Below are positions 1 to 5,925 of a DNA stretch of 6,968 bases, one piece after another. A program made the position numbers and the translations under genes. The DNA lies in assembly GCA_023428805.1 (NCBI GenBank), contig JAEYWW010000002.1, forward strand, positions 1 through 6,968, in the 5' to 3' direction. Below the pieces are notes generated by a model that was not told the origin of the DNA, did not search any database, and worked only from the letters and a program-made list of their open reading frames with translations. How positions within the stretch are numbered: the stretch's first letter is position 1; the number at the start of each line of letters is the position of its first letter. Source of the DNA: Armatimonadota bacterium (GTDB taxonomy: Bacteria > Armatimonadota > Fimbriimonadia > Fimbriimonadales > Fimbriimonadaceae).

Positions 1-14
1 CCCGGCAGAAAGGC

Positions 15-39
15 ACAAGACATGTAAACCATGTCCTGT
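15..39 (-). terminator. Terminator-like hairpin after the secreted-protein gene
   Basis: Two 10-nt arms (15-24 and 30-39) surround a 5-nt loop. As DNA they differ at one position. Read as minus-strand RNA that position becomes a G-U pair, so the stem is fully paired (ACAGGACAUG with CAUGUCUUGU). Read as plus-strand RNA it would be an A-C mismatch, so the minus strand is favoured. It lies about 60 nt past the stop of the minus-strand gene ending at 98. It is followed only by a short pyrimidine stretch (GCCTTTCT) rather than a clean U-tract, so an operator-like inverted repeat is an alternative. Confidence 0.4.
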
Positions 40-97
40 CCCAAAATGCAAACAATCTATTGTCGCTGAACAGGGGAGGGAGGGGCCAGGCCGGGGG

Positions 98-868
98 TTA
101 GGGGGCGACGGTGCCAGCGTACCAGCCGGTGACGTTGACGCCCGTCACGTCGGTGACTTCGGCTTCCTTGTAGTGAATCTCGTTCACCGTGGCGATAGCC
201 GAGGTGGGCGAGGGGTTGGGTGAACTGGAGACTTCGGCGCTGCCCGTGATGTGCGACAAGCCTCCGTAGTACATCGAGCCGGTTCCGATCCAGCGGCCAT
301 CCGGCTGGAGAGAGAACACCACGCCCGTGAACGCCGCCGAAAGCTCCGAGAGCGGTGGGGTGGATTCGCCGCTGAACTGCGGTCCGGTTCCCGGAGCCGC
401 CGTCACTGACGTGTAGCCATTCATGCCGTACTGATAGATGTTCTCCATGGTGTCGGCGGTCGCAAAACCGGAGCCGGTCATCTGTGCTGCAGTGCCGACC
501 GTGAAGGTCTTGCGGATGTCGCCCCAGATGATGTAGGGATCGATCAGCGAGGGAGTATCCGACGGATTGTCGGGAATCCACTCGCAACGCCAGTGAAAGT
601 CAACGAGGTGCGTGTTGTTCAAGCTAGCCAGCAGCGTAGTCGGCACGCGCGGCAGCCAGTTCTTCTGCGCGGTCGCCGACGCCTGGTGCTCCGCCCACAC
701 GATGGCGCCCGACGCGCCGACGGACTTGCTGACTGTGACCAGGCCGGTGCCGAGATTGGCGTAGCCCCATTCATCCGCATAGGGCTGGACGACGATCGTG
801 CCCGCCGAAGCGGTCGAAGCGAGGAGGGCGGCGAAGGCCGCGAGGGTGAAAAGCTGCAAGTTCTTCAT
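98..868 (-). CDS. Secreted protein of unknown function
   Basis: I do not recognise the family. A 256-residue product is read from ATG at 868 to TAA at 98-100. I chose this start because it gives a textbook Sec signal peptide: MKN, a hydrophobic core at about residues 5-16, and a likely cleavage after STASA near residue 22. The same frame is open 16 codons further up, to 916, but that extension would bury the signal peptide and cover the inverted repeat at 876-898. The mature part is rich in Thr, Ser, Gly and aromatic residues, has a single visible Cys (in WRCEW), and shows no catalytic motif I can name. This composition suggests a beta-rich extracellular or periplasmic protein. No Shine-Dalgarno site precedes the ATG. 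A perfect TTGACA (complement of 924-929) lies about 55 nt upstream, but no good -10 box sits at the right distance. The gene faces away from the small membrane protein gene at 1084. Confidence 0.8.
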   Translation of the reverse strand: MKNLQLFTLAAFAALLASTASAGTIVVQPYADEWGYANLGTGLVTVSKSVGASGAIVWAEHQASATAQKNWLPRVPTTLLASLNNTHLVDFHWRCEWIPDNPSDTPSLIDPYIIWGDIRKTFTVGTAAQMTGSGFATADTMENIYQYGMNGYTSVTAAPGTGPQFSGESTPPLSELSAAFTGVVFSLQPDGRWIGTGSMYYGGLSHITGSAEVSSSPNPSPTSAIATVNEIHYKEAEVTDVTGVNVTGWYAGTVAP

Positions 869-875
869 AGATTCA

Positions 876-898
876 AATGTGGACTCGATGTCCACATT
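876..898 (-). promoter_or_regulatory. Perfect inverted repeat just upstream of the start codon
   Basis: The arms AATGTGGAC (876-884) and GTCCACATT (890-898) are perfect reverse complements around a 5-nt loop. The element ends 7 nt before the ATG at 868, where a ribosome-binding site would normally be, and no Shine-Dalgarno sequence is present. It could be a repressor operator or a 5'-leader hairpin that affects translation. The sequence does not decide between these. Confidence 0.5.
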
Positions 899-948
899 GG
901 CTAGGGGCGGCGGCAAAGGCGGATGTCAACTGGCGGGTTGGAGTCCGG

Positions 949-1053
949 CGCACTGAAGTGCGGGAGTCCGATAGCCCGACTCAAGTCGAGCGGTCCGATG
1001 CCGCCGGAGCGCTCCGCCTCAGCGGGGCCCTCGGATTTCCGCACGTCCGTGCG
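949..1053. repeat. Short hairpin-repeat block, the joined form of the array ends
   Basis: Four small hairpins lie in a row: CGCACTGAAGTGCG (949-962), CGACTCAAGTCG (977-988), CCGCCTCAGCGG (1014-1025) and CGCACGTCCGTGCG (1040-1053). The first two and their flanks match the right half of the large hairpin in the array at 1443-2194 (for example GAGCGGTCCG and CCGCCGGAGCG). The last two match its left half (AGCGGGGC, then CTCGGATTTC). Here the right half is followed at once by the left half, whereas in the array about 250 bp separate them. The block fills most of the gap between two divergent genes, so it lies in the promoter region of the membrane protein gene at 1084. Confidence 0.75.
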
Positions 1054-1083
1054 ATGTCCGGGACGGGGTAGAAAGGGGAAAGC

Positions 1084-1356
1084 ATGTCGGGGTGGGAGGA
1101 GCCGGGGGATCGGCTCAAACATTGGCTGGTGGTGATCGTGATGGGGGCAATGTTCACTCCTTTGGCCGTGCATGGGGGAATGGCAGTGGTCATGCGCCGC
1201 ATCATGACCCTGCGCGGACGGGGACGGACGATGGACATTGAACTCTTCGGCCAGGATGCCGTGTTCTATGGCCTCATGATCCTCATCCCCGGCCTGCTCG
1301 GGATGGGAGGGGCGGCCTGGTACGCCTGGACGCACCTTGCTCGCCGGGAGCGGTAG
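1084..1356 (+). CDS. Small two-helix membrane protein of unknown function
   Basis: A 90-residue product is read from ATG at 1084, preceded by a purine-rich ribosome-binding site (AAAGGGGAAAGC). Two hydrophobic segments at about residues 14-36 and 60-82 are probable transmembrane helices. They flank a short basic loop (RRIMTLRGRGR). The C-terminus is strongly basic (ARRER), which suggests that both the loop and the C-terminal tail face the cytoplasm only if one helix is re-entrant; topology is therefore uncertain. No family motif is recognised. The gene sits alone between two blocks of hairpin repeats. The good ribosome-binding site and the clean helix pattern argue that it is real despite its size. 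Confidence 0.65.
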   Translation: MSGWEEPGDRLKHWLVVIVMGAMFTPLAVHGGMAVVMRRIMTLRGRGRTMDIELFGQDAVFYGLMILIPGLLGMGGAAWYAWTHLARRER

Positions 1357-1384
1357 GTCTGCTGCCGGGATTGTGGGTTTTTTT
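1351..1384 (+). terminator. Weak terminator candidate after the small membrane protein
   Basis: CGGTAG (1351-1356, which contains the stop codon) can pair with CTGCCG (1362-1367) through one G-U pair around a 5-nt loop. A run of seven T follows at 1378-1384. The 10-nt gap between stem and T-run is longer than in a classical intrinsic terminator, so this is only a candidate. Confidence 0.25.
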
Positions 1385-1408
1385 GACTTCAGCGTGGGGC
1401 CTTGGAGT

Positions 1409-1426
1409 GCCCCGCCTCACCGGGGC
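1409..1426. repeat. Isolated hairpin leading into the repeat array
   Basis: GCCCCG (1409-1414) pairs perfectly with CGGGGC (1421-1426) around CCTCAC. It is preceded by GGAGTGC, and the same heptamer precedes the first array hairpin at 1437-1443. This makes it look like a degenerate extra module of the array with a different stem. Confidence 0.6.
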
Positions 1427-1442
1427 ATCTTCCCCCGGAGTG

Positions 1443-1800
1443 CTCCGCTTCAGCGGGGCTCTCGGATTTCCGCACTTCAGTGCGAACCTACAACCTACCG
1501 CGCACTGAAGTGCGCGCGACCGAGAGCCCGACTGAAGTCGAGCGGTCCGTTGCCGCCGGAGCGAAGCCAAAGGCTTGCATCTCGGGAGAGGTGCACCACA
1601 AGGAAGGCGCGGCGCATCGCGCATTCCAAAGCGCGACATGAATGATCGCGCACTCCATGGAGTGCGGGCAGACATGACCGCTTTCAATTCCGCCGGAGGC
1701 GGCTTCCCGCTCTTCGATCCAAAACAGCGAGGGCGGCTCCGCCGCAAATGAAAGCGGCGATGTCTCGCCGCACTCCATATCGGCAGTCTGCCCCGGACCG
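1443..1800. repeat. Tandem hairpin-rich repeat, unit 1 (358 bp)
   Basis: The unit opens with a large imperfect hairpin: outer arms about 1440-1465 and 1520-1545, perfect 14-nt inner arms 1471-1484 and 1501-1514 (CGCACTTCAGTGCG with CGCACTGAAGTGCG). Each arm also folds on itself, for example CCGCTTCAGCGG (1445-1456) and CGACTGAAGTCG (1529-1540). The remaining 250 bp is a chain of further hairpins: AAGCC/GGCTT (1564-1576), TGCATCTC/GAGGTGCA (1576-1595), a perfect 18-bp palindrome CGCACTCCATGGAGTGCG (1649-1666), CCGCC/GGCGG (1690-1702), GCGGC/GCCGC (1733-1745) and CGGCGA/TCGCCG (1755-1770). The long frames open here on both strands are not credible genes: the period (358) is not a multiple of three, so the next unit falls in another frame. 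There is no transposase, no terminal duplication that I can define, and no CRISPR-like spacer pattern. Confidence 0.85.
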
Positions 1801-2152
1801 CTCCGCTTCAGCGGGGCTCTCGGATTTCCGCACTTCAGTGCGAACCCACAACCTTCCGCGCACTGAAGTGCGCGCGACCGAGAGCCCGACTGAAGTCGAG
1901 CGGTCCATTGCTTCAGGGCGCAACCAAAGGCTTGCACCTCGGGAGAGGTGCACCACCAAGGAAGGCGCGCCACGCATGTAAAAGCGCGACATGAATGATC
2001 GCGCACTCCATGGAGTGCGGGCAGATATGACCGCTTTCAATTCCGCCGGAGGCGGCCTGATGCTCTTCGATCCAGGCAGCGAGGGCGGCTCCGCCGCAAG
2101 GGAAAGCGGCGATGTCTCGCCGCACTCCATATAGGCAGTCTGCCCCGGACCG
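1801..2152. repeat. Tandem hairpin-rich repeat, unit 2 (352 bp)
   Basis: This is a second copy of the unit at 1443. The first 106 nt differ from unit 1 at only two positions, both in the terminal loop of the large hairpin; the other 250 bp carries more substitutions and several short indels. Here the large hairpin spans 1795-1906 with 29-nt outer arms (1795-1823 and 1878-1906, 25 of 29 positions complementary), inner arms 1829-1842 and 1859-1872, and a 16-nt loop. The later hairpins recur at 1933-1952, 2002-2019 (the 18-bp palindrome), 2043-2055, 2085-2097 and 2107-2122. The stem at 1933-1952 is perfect (TGCACCTC/GAGGTGCA), where unit 1 has a G-U pair. Confidence 0.85.
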
Positions 2153-2194
2153 CTCCGCTTCAGCGGGGCTGTCGGATTCCCGCACTTCAGTGCG
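2153..2194. repeat. Partial third unit of the hairpin array
   Basis: These 42 nt match the first 42 nt of units 1 and 2 with two substitutions, including CCGCTTCAGCGG (2155-2166) and CGCACTTCAGTGCG (2181-2194). The match stops exactly at the end of the left inner arm, so this is a left half-hairpin. The array therefore begins and ends with the same kind of half-element. The 86 bp from here to the next gene (stop at 2281) hold only a short hairpin, GGGCA/TGCCC, at 2233-2245. Confidence 0.8.
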
Positions 2195-2280
2195 CCGCAT
2201 CGCGCAGCATTCTCAGCAACAAGCCAACCCCAGGGCAGGATGCCCGGGACGCCCAAGCCAATGCCGCTTTGGTGCGGGCT

Positions 2281-2754
2281 TCAGCCTGAATCAATCCCGG
2301 ACAAAACCGACGGGGAAATGTGGTTCTTCCTGGCAGCGAGGAAATCACAAATCAGCCAGATTGCGAACAAAGACATGACGAGAATTGGCCCGGAGAGGAT
2401 GAAGGGGGAGTATCGCCTGACGCTGTCGCCTCGAACGAGAATATGGATGAAGTAGGGAATCCCGCCCAATGCAAATGCGAAGATGAGCAGCAAGGTGCGG
2501 TTGTTGATGATCTTGTCGGAATTTCTTCTGGCCATCCCGACTGCCAGGAGGAAGACGAGGCCCGCAAGCACAAGCCCGCATTGGATTGCCCAGACAGGGT
2601 GCCACAGTCTTCCGGTCAATGATGAGCCCATCAAGCCCATAGCGCTGCAGTAATAGATGAACCAGCCCTTATGAAATTTGAACTGAAAATCAATGGGAAG
2701 GAGTGCCTCGCGCCCCGTCAGGATCGCGCCAAGTTTTGCAGAGCTTCTTGCCAA
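2281..2754 (-). CDS. Four-helix membrane protein of unknown function
   Basis: I do not recognise the family. From TTG at 2754 the product has 157 residues with four hydrophobic segments, at about 31-46, 53-74, 87-107 and 117-139. Basic loops (ARRNSDK, RRY) and a polar tail follow them. The start is uncertain. TTG is the only conventional start codon in the frame between an upstream in-frame stop (about 2840) and the internal ATG at 2640, and starting at 2640 would remove most of helix 1. An ATG at 2767 is out of frame and stops after about 25 codons. No convincing ribosome-binding site is seen. The gene begins 28 bp after the lipoprotein gene on the same strand, so it is probably the last gene of that operon. 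Its codons are less GC-rich than those of queC and queE. A short hairpin (2233-2245) lies after the stop, but without a T-run. Confidence 0.6.
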   Translation of the reverse strand: MARSSAKLGAILTGREALLPIDFQFKFHKGWFIYYCSAMGLMGSSLTGRLWHPVWAIQCGLVLAGLVFLLAVGMARRNSDKIINNRTLLLIFAFALGGIPYFIHILVRGDSVRRYSPFILSGPILVMSLFAIWLICDFLAARKNHISPSVLSGIDSG

Positions 2755-2782
2755 GCTCGGAAAGCATTCCGTTCCGTGCGGG

Positions 2783-3343
2783 TCAATCCTTCTTCTTGCG
2801 GAACGTGATGACGCCCGCTGATTCGGTCATCAGGCGGAGCACATCTCCGCTCTCGCGCACTTTTGGCACCGGGGGTTTTTCGAAAATTTTTAGAGTGTCC
2901 TTCGCCAAATCAGAGCCTTCTGTTTTCCACTCCGCCTGGGTTTTGTCGAGGATCTTTTCGGGTTTGAGTTTGATGTCTTCCGCGACCAACTCCCAGTTGC
3001 CGTCGAGCGTCAGACCCACCATGCTCATGGAGAAGGTGTAGTCGTTCCGAAGCTCCAACTGATAGCCTCCCATCGCTTCCAGAAGGCCGTTCGACATCTG
3101 TGCCGAGTTGGATGGCTTGGGGACAGACGCGGGCTTCTTCGCCTTTTTGGGGTCGGGAGTCGGGGCGTCCTTCATTTCGCCCTCCCATGCGCCGTAGAGC
3201 TTGACTTCGATGCTGGAAGGCGCGCTGCCGGCGGGGTTCTTCTCCGGAGCCGTTGTGTCGATCTTGGCGGGAGCATTGCCGCCGCCTCGATTGCAGCCTG
3301 CGGCCATTGCCGCCGCGATCAACAGAACCTGCCAAGCCTTCAT
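2783..3343 (-). CDS. Putative lipoprotein of unknown function
   Basis: The 186-residue product has a type II signal peptide: MKAW, a hydrophobic stretch at 6-15, and a lipobox-like AAGC with Cys17 as the lipid-attachment residue, although the usual Leu at -3 is Ala. A Gly/Asn/Ala/Pro-rich linker follows to about residue 45. A GAWEG segment comes next, then a Lys/Pro-rich stretch at about 60-78. The C-terminal half is probably beta-rich (YQLELRNDYTFSMSM, then GNWEL), a pattern seen in small calycin-like or copper-resistance-like barrels. That fold is a guess. The start is firm because its ATG overlaps the queE stop as ATGA (3340-3343), which implies translational coupling. The protein should be anchored in a membrane facing the periplasm. 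No link to deazaguanine synthesis is evident beyond the shared transcript. Confidence 0.8.
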   Translation of the reverse strand: MKAWQVLLIAAAMAAGCNRGGGNAPAKIDTTAPEKNPAGSAPSSIEVKLYGAWEGEMKDAPTPDPKKAKKPASVPKPSNSAQMSNGLLEAMGGYQLELRNDYTFSMSMVGLTLDGNWELVAEDIKLKPEKILDKTQAEWKTEGSDLAKDTLKIFEKPPVPKVRESGDVLRLMTESAGVITFRKKKD

Positions 3344-4029
3344 GTGCCCCGAGTATCTCCGAAAAGGTCAATATGCAGACGGGGCGTGAGCCGCCAGTTG
3401 TTCTCCAGGCAGATCGGAACAAGCAATCTTTCCCTTCGGTGAAGCGTCTCGGCGTCCGTTCCTTCGGCCATCAGCATCACCTGGGAAGAATCCACGTCCG
3501 GCATCTCCGCCAGAATCTCCTTGATTTCGTCGATGTCGGCGAGCCCTCCCTCCGGGTTCACCACGAATTTGAATTGGCAGGCGTAATTCTCCGAGAGCTG
3601 GATGAGCGGTTCGCGGTTGAGGCGCGTCCTTTCGTGGCGGTCATGCCAATCTCCGTCCGGCGCGCTTCCGGCCAGCTTGGGAGAAATGGACATCAGGTCG
3701 CAGGCGATCTCGCGGTGAACGGTTCCCGCCGTCTCGATGGTGATGACGTGATCCTCGTGCAGCTTGTCGGCCAGTTCTGCGACGTGCTCGAAGAGCATCG
3801 GCTCCCCGCCGGTCAGAACGACGTGCTCGACTCCGGCCTTCTGCGCCGCCTCGACGATCTCTGCGATCTCCATCATCGGCCCCTCCGGCTCCCAGCTCGC
3901 ATAAGGGGTGTCGCACCACCTGCAGCGGAGGTTGCACCCGCTGACCCGGACGAACGTCGACGGAATTCCAACCCACATCCCCTCGCCCTGGATGCTCGTG
4001 AAGATTTCGACGATGCGGAGCTTGCTCAT
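3340..4029 (-). CDS. queE: 7-carboxy-7-deazaguanine synthase (QueE)
   Basis: This radical SAM enzyme rearranges 6-carboxy-5,6,7,8-tetrahydropterin to 7-carboxy-7-deazaguanine (CDG), releasing ammonia; it feeds preQ0 and queuosine synthesis in the cytoplasm. The 229-residue product starts at ATG 4029. It shows the N-terminal SIQGEG motif (residues 12-17), the 4Fe-4S-binding CNLRCRWC (Cys32, Cys36, Cys39; CxxxCxxC), CDT directly after it, and the SAM-contacting GGEP at 74-77. The length is normal for the family, whose partial barrel is smaller than in most radical SAM proteins. The frame is open further up to 4092, but that arginine- and proline-rich extension lies inside queC and is not credible. 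The start overlaps the queC stop as ATGA (4026-4029), and the stop overlaps the next gene in the same way. The shape is typical of a translationally coupled operon. Nothing essential looks missing. Confidence 0.96.
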   Translation of the reverse strand: MSKLRIVEIFTSIQGEGMWVGIPSTFVRVSGCNLRCRWCDTPYASWEPEGPMMEIAEIVEAAQKAGVEHVVLTGGEPMLFEHVAELADKLHEDHVITIETAGTVHREIACDLMSISPKLAGSAPDGDWHDRHERTRLNREPLIQLSENYACQFKFVVNPEGGLADIDEIKEILAEMPDVDSSQVMLMAEGTDAETLHRRERLLVPICLENNWRLTPRLHIDLFGDTRGT

Positions 4030-4691
4030 AGGGCGGGATCGGTCAGGCCGAGGTCGGCGAAGGCGCGGATGCGGATCAGGCAGGCATCGCAATGGCGGCA
4101 GGGGAGGCCCTCGGGAGTCGGGTCGTAGCAGGAATGAGTCATGGAGTAGTCCACACCGAGCCTCAGGCCTTCCTGGATAATCTGCGGCTTGGTCATCTGG
4201 ATCAGCGGCGCATGAATCGTGATCTGCGCTCCCTCGACTCCCGCCTTCGTCGCCAGCCTCGCCATGGACTGAAAGGATGCGATGAACTCGGGACGGCAGT
4301 CGGGATATCCGCTGTAATCGACCGCGTTGACCCCGCAGAAGATGTCGTTTGCGCCGAGCACCTCCGCCCAGCCCAGCGCGAGGCTCAGCATGATCGTGTT
4401 GCGGGCAGGAACGTAGGTGACCGGGATTCCCTCGTGATCCTCGCGGTCTTTGGGGACTTCGATGTCGGCGGTCAGGGCGCTTCCGCCGAACTGGCCGAGA
4501 TCAACCACCGCCTCCCGGTGCTCCTCCACGCCGAGGGCCTGGGCGACCTTTTTGGCGGCCTCCAACTCCTGCTCGTGCCTCTGGCCGTAGCGGACCGTGA
4601 GCGCATGGCACTCAAACCCCGCCTCCCGCGCCATCGCGAGAACCGTCGCTGAATCCAACCCCCCGCTCAGCAGCACCACCGCCCGCTTCAT
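4026..4691 (-). CDS. queC: 7-cyano-7-deazaguanine synthase (QueC)
   Basis: QueC uses ATP and ammonia to convert CDG into preQ0 (7-cyano-7-deazaguanine), the step after QueE. The 221-residue product begins with the PP-loop ATP-pyrophosphatase motif SGGLDS (residues 9-14). Further family signatures are RYGQRH, the [12 protein letters not shown] segment, [17 protein letters not shown], and the C-terminal zinc site with Cys188, Cys198, Cys201 and Cys204 (HSCYDP...PCRHCDAC). The length is normal. The ATG at 4691 has no clear Shine-Dalgarno site. The 56 bp up to the previous gene on the same strand hold no riboswitch that I can recognise, including no clear preQ1 aptamer. The gene is followed by queE with a 4-bp overlap. 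preQ0 may go to queuosine or to 7-deazaguanine DNA modification; the genes that would decide this are outside the window. Confidence 0.97.
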   Translation of the reverse strand: MKRAVVLLSGGLDSATVLAMAREAGFECHALTVRYGQRHEQELEAAKKVAQALGVEEHREAVVDLGQFGGSALTADIEVPKDREDHEGIPVTYVPARNTIMLSLALGWAEVLGANDIFCGVNAVDYSGYPDCRPEFIASFQSMARLATKAGVEGAQITIHAPLIQMTKPQIIQEGLRLGVDYSMTHSCYDPTPEGLPCRHCDACLIRIRAFADLGLTDPAL

Positions 4692-4747
4692 TCAGCCTGC
4701 AAGGTACCCGTGGCGAGGCCGCGGAGCGTGTCTAATGACAGCAGATA

Positions 4748-5698
4748 TCAAAGATAAGGCTTCAAGCGATCCAAAGCTCTTTTGGCAGCCTCCTGCTCAA
4801 ACTTTGGCCCCTTTGAGATCTGCAGATACTTGAGAAGAAGCTGGGTGCCCTTTTGTGCTTGAGGCTTGGTTGTCCGGTCACCATATCCAGATAATTTGAG
4901 CCCTTCGTAGAAGATTGCGCGGTCATATGTTGGCCATCGTTTTCTAACGAGCGTGAGAAAGCGCATTGAATCCTTGTCGCTGGAGTCGTTTCCAGGCCCG
5001 GTTGTCCCAAAAGTCCAGTATCTGGAAAGCGTCAAATATGGCCCAGGCTGATCCAATTCCTTTGCGATGGGATCAAGTAGTTTGCGTGCAATACCGTACT
5101 CATGCATCAGCCATGCCCAGCTCGATTTGACATACCGGTGCTCCAGCTTCTTGAATGTATGTTTCTCGACAAATCGAGTGGCTTCGTGACCCCACCGTTG
5201 CAAGTTTGAGCTCTCCCGCATATTTGGAGTGGCCCATACATCATATTTGTTGTCACGATCACCTGCAAGATCATCAGAAGCCGCTCGTGCGAAGGCATAG
5301 GCAAGCCATATCTGCGGAGAGACATGGTCTATTGCTTGTGAGTAGGTTGCGTAACGTACATCCTTCAGCTCGGATTGAACATACGCGTCCAATTTGAGGG
5401 CAACTAGATGCGGCTTTTTGAGTCCATAGGCCAAAGTAGTTGCCTGACATGCATAAAACAACCTCTTTTCATCATCTTGCGCTTCATCAAACTTCCTCAT
5501 GCAGTACCGAAACGCGTCCTCCTTTCTCCCAGACTCAGACATTTGGAAGGGTTTGTCGTCTGCGGGATATGGCCAGTAAACATACCCATACCAATCCAAT
5601 CCTCCGTTTGGGAAGTAGCTAAGCTTGTTCAAGGCCATAGCGGCACTTGAAGAGGCAAGCAGGAAAATGGCAGTCACATTTCGAAAGCAACCTATCAC
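4748..5698 (-). CDS. Secreted alpha-helical protein of unknown function
   Basis: I do not recognise the family. The 316-residue product starts with GTG at 5698. An AAGGG ribosome-binding site lies about 9 nt upstream, and an in-frame stop lies about 60 nt upstream. The N-terminus is a Sec signal peptide (hydrophobic core at about residues 8-16, AMA cleavage site near 22). The mature protein opens with an aromatic-rich patch (WYGYVYWPYP at about residues 36-45). It continues as amphipathic helices with regularly placed Ala, Leu and Tyr, ending in QEAAKRALDRLKPYL. This resembles a TPR or Sel1-like helical-repeat protein, but I cannot place clear repeat boundaries. Codon use is visibly less GC-rich than in queC and queE, which may indicate a different history. 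It lies 56 bp upstream of queC on the same strand and could share its transcript, but no functional tie is visible. Confidence 0.75.
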   Translation of the reverse strand: MIGCFRNVTAIFLLASSSAAMALNKLSYFPNGGLDWYGYVYWPYPADDKPFQMSESGRKEDAFRYCMRKFDEAQDDEKRLFYACQATTLAYGLKKPHLVALKLDAYVQSELKDVRYATYSQAIDHVSPQIWLAYAFARAASDDLAGDRDNKYDVWATPNMRESSNLQRWGHEATRFVEKHTFKKLEHRYVKSSWAWLMHEYGIARKLLDPIAKELDQPGPYLTLSRYWTFGTTGPGNDSSDKDSMRFLTLVRKRWPTYDRAIFYEGLKLSGYGDRTTKPQAQKGTQLLLKYLQISKGPKFEQEAAKRALDRLKPYL

Positions 5699-5925
5699 TT
5701 CTTTACACCCTTCTGTACCACTTCGATCAATGGGATCATTCCTATTCTACAGGAAGTGTTTTGTACTCTGACTCCCTTCCCTGCTCCTTGTTCATGGATC
5801 CTCCTTGACGTCCGCTTAATGCGGCGAGATCGGGGCGATGGCTACTGCACCAGTGAAGGTTCTTATCTCCGAATTGTCTCGATGACTCACAGAGAGCTAG
5901 ACTCGTTTACAATGCAGGCGGGACG

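Noticed and set aside
901..1335. Minus-strand 144-codon frame opposite the small membrane protein
   Set aside because: It covers the hairpin block and the complement of a better-supported gene, has low-complexity His/Pro/Arg composition, and resembles no known protein.
1443..2194. CRISPR array
   Set aside because: The period is about 355 bp, the repeats are long and hairpin-rich, the intervening sequence is itself repeated, and no cas genes are present.
1488..2256. Long open frames on the minus strand across the repeat array (172 and 190 codons), with similar products offset by one unit
   Set aside because: They are the same repeat read twice in different frames. The unit lengths (358 and 352 bp) are not multiples of three, the DNA is dominated by hairpins, and there is no ribosome-binding site or domain.
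3253..4128. Plus-strand 291-codon frame opposite queE and the start of the lipoprotein gene
   Set aside because: It is the antisense shadow of two well-supported genes; high GC content keeps the frame open.
4092..4652. Plus-strand 186-codon frame opposite queC
   Set aside because: It is antisense to an unmistakable queC; no independent evidence supports it.
4692..4747. preQ1 riboswitch upstream of queC
   Set aside because: The 56-bp gap shows no recognisable aptamer, and this class normally has an A-rich tail that is missing here.
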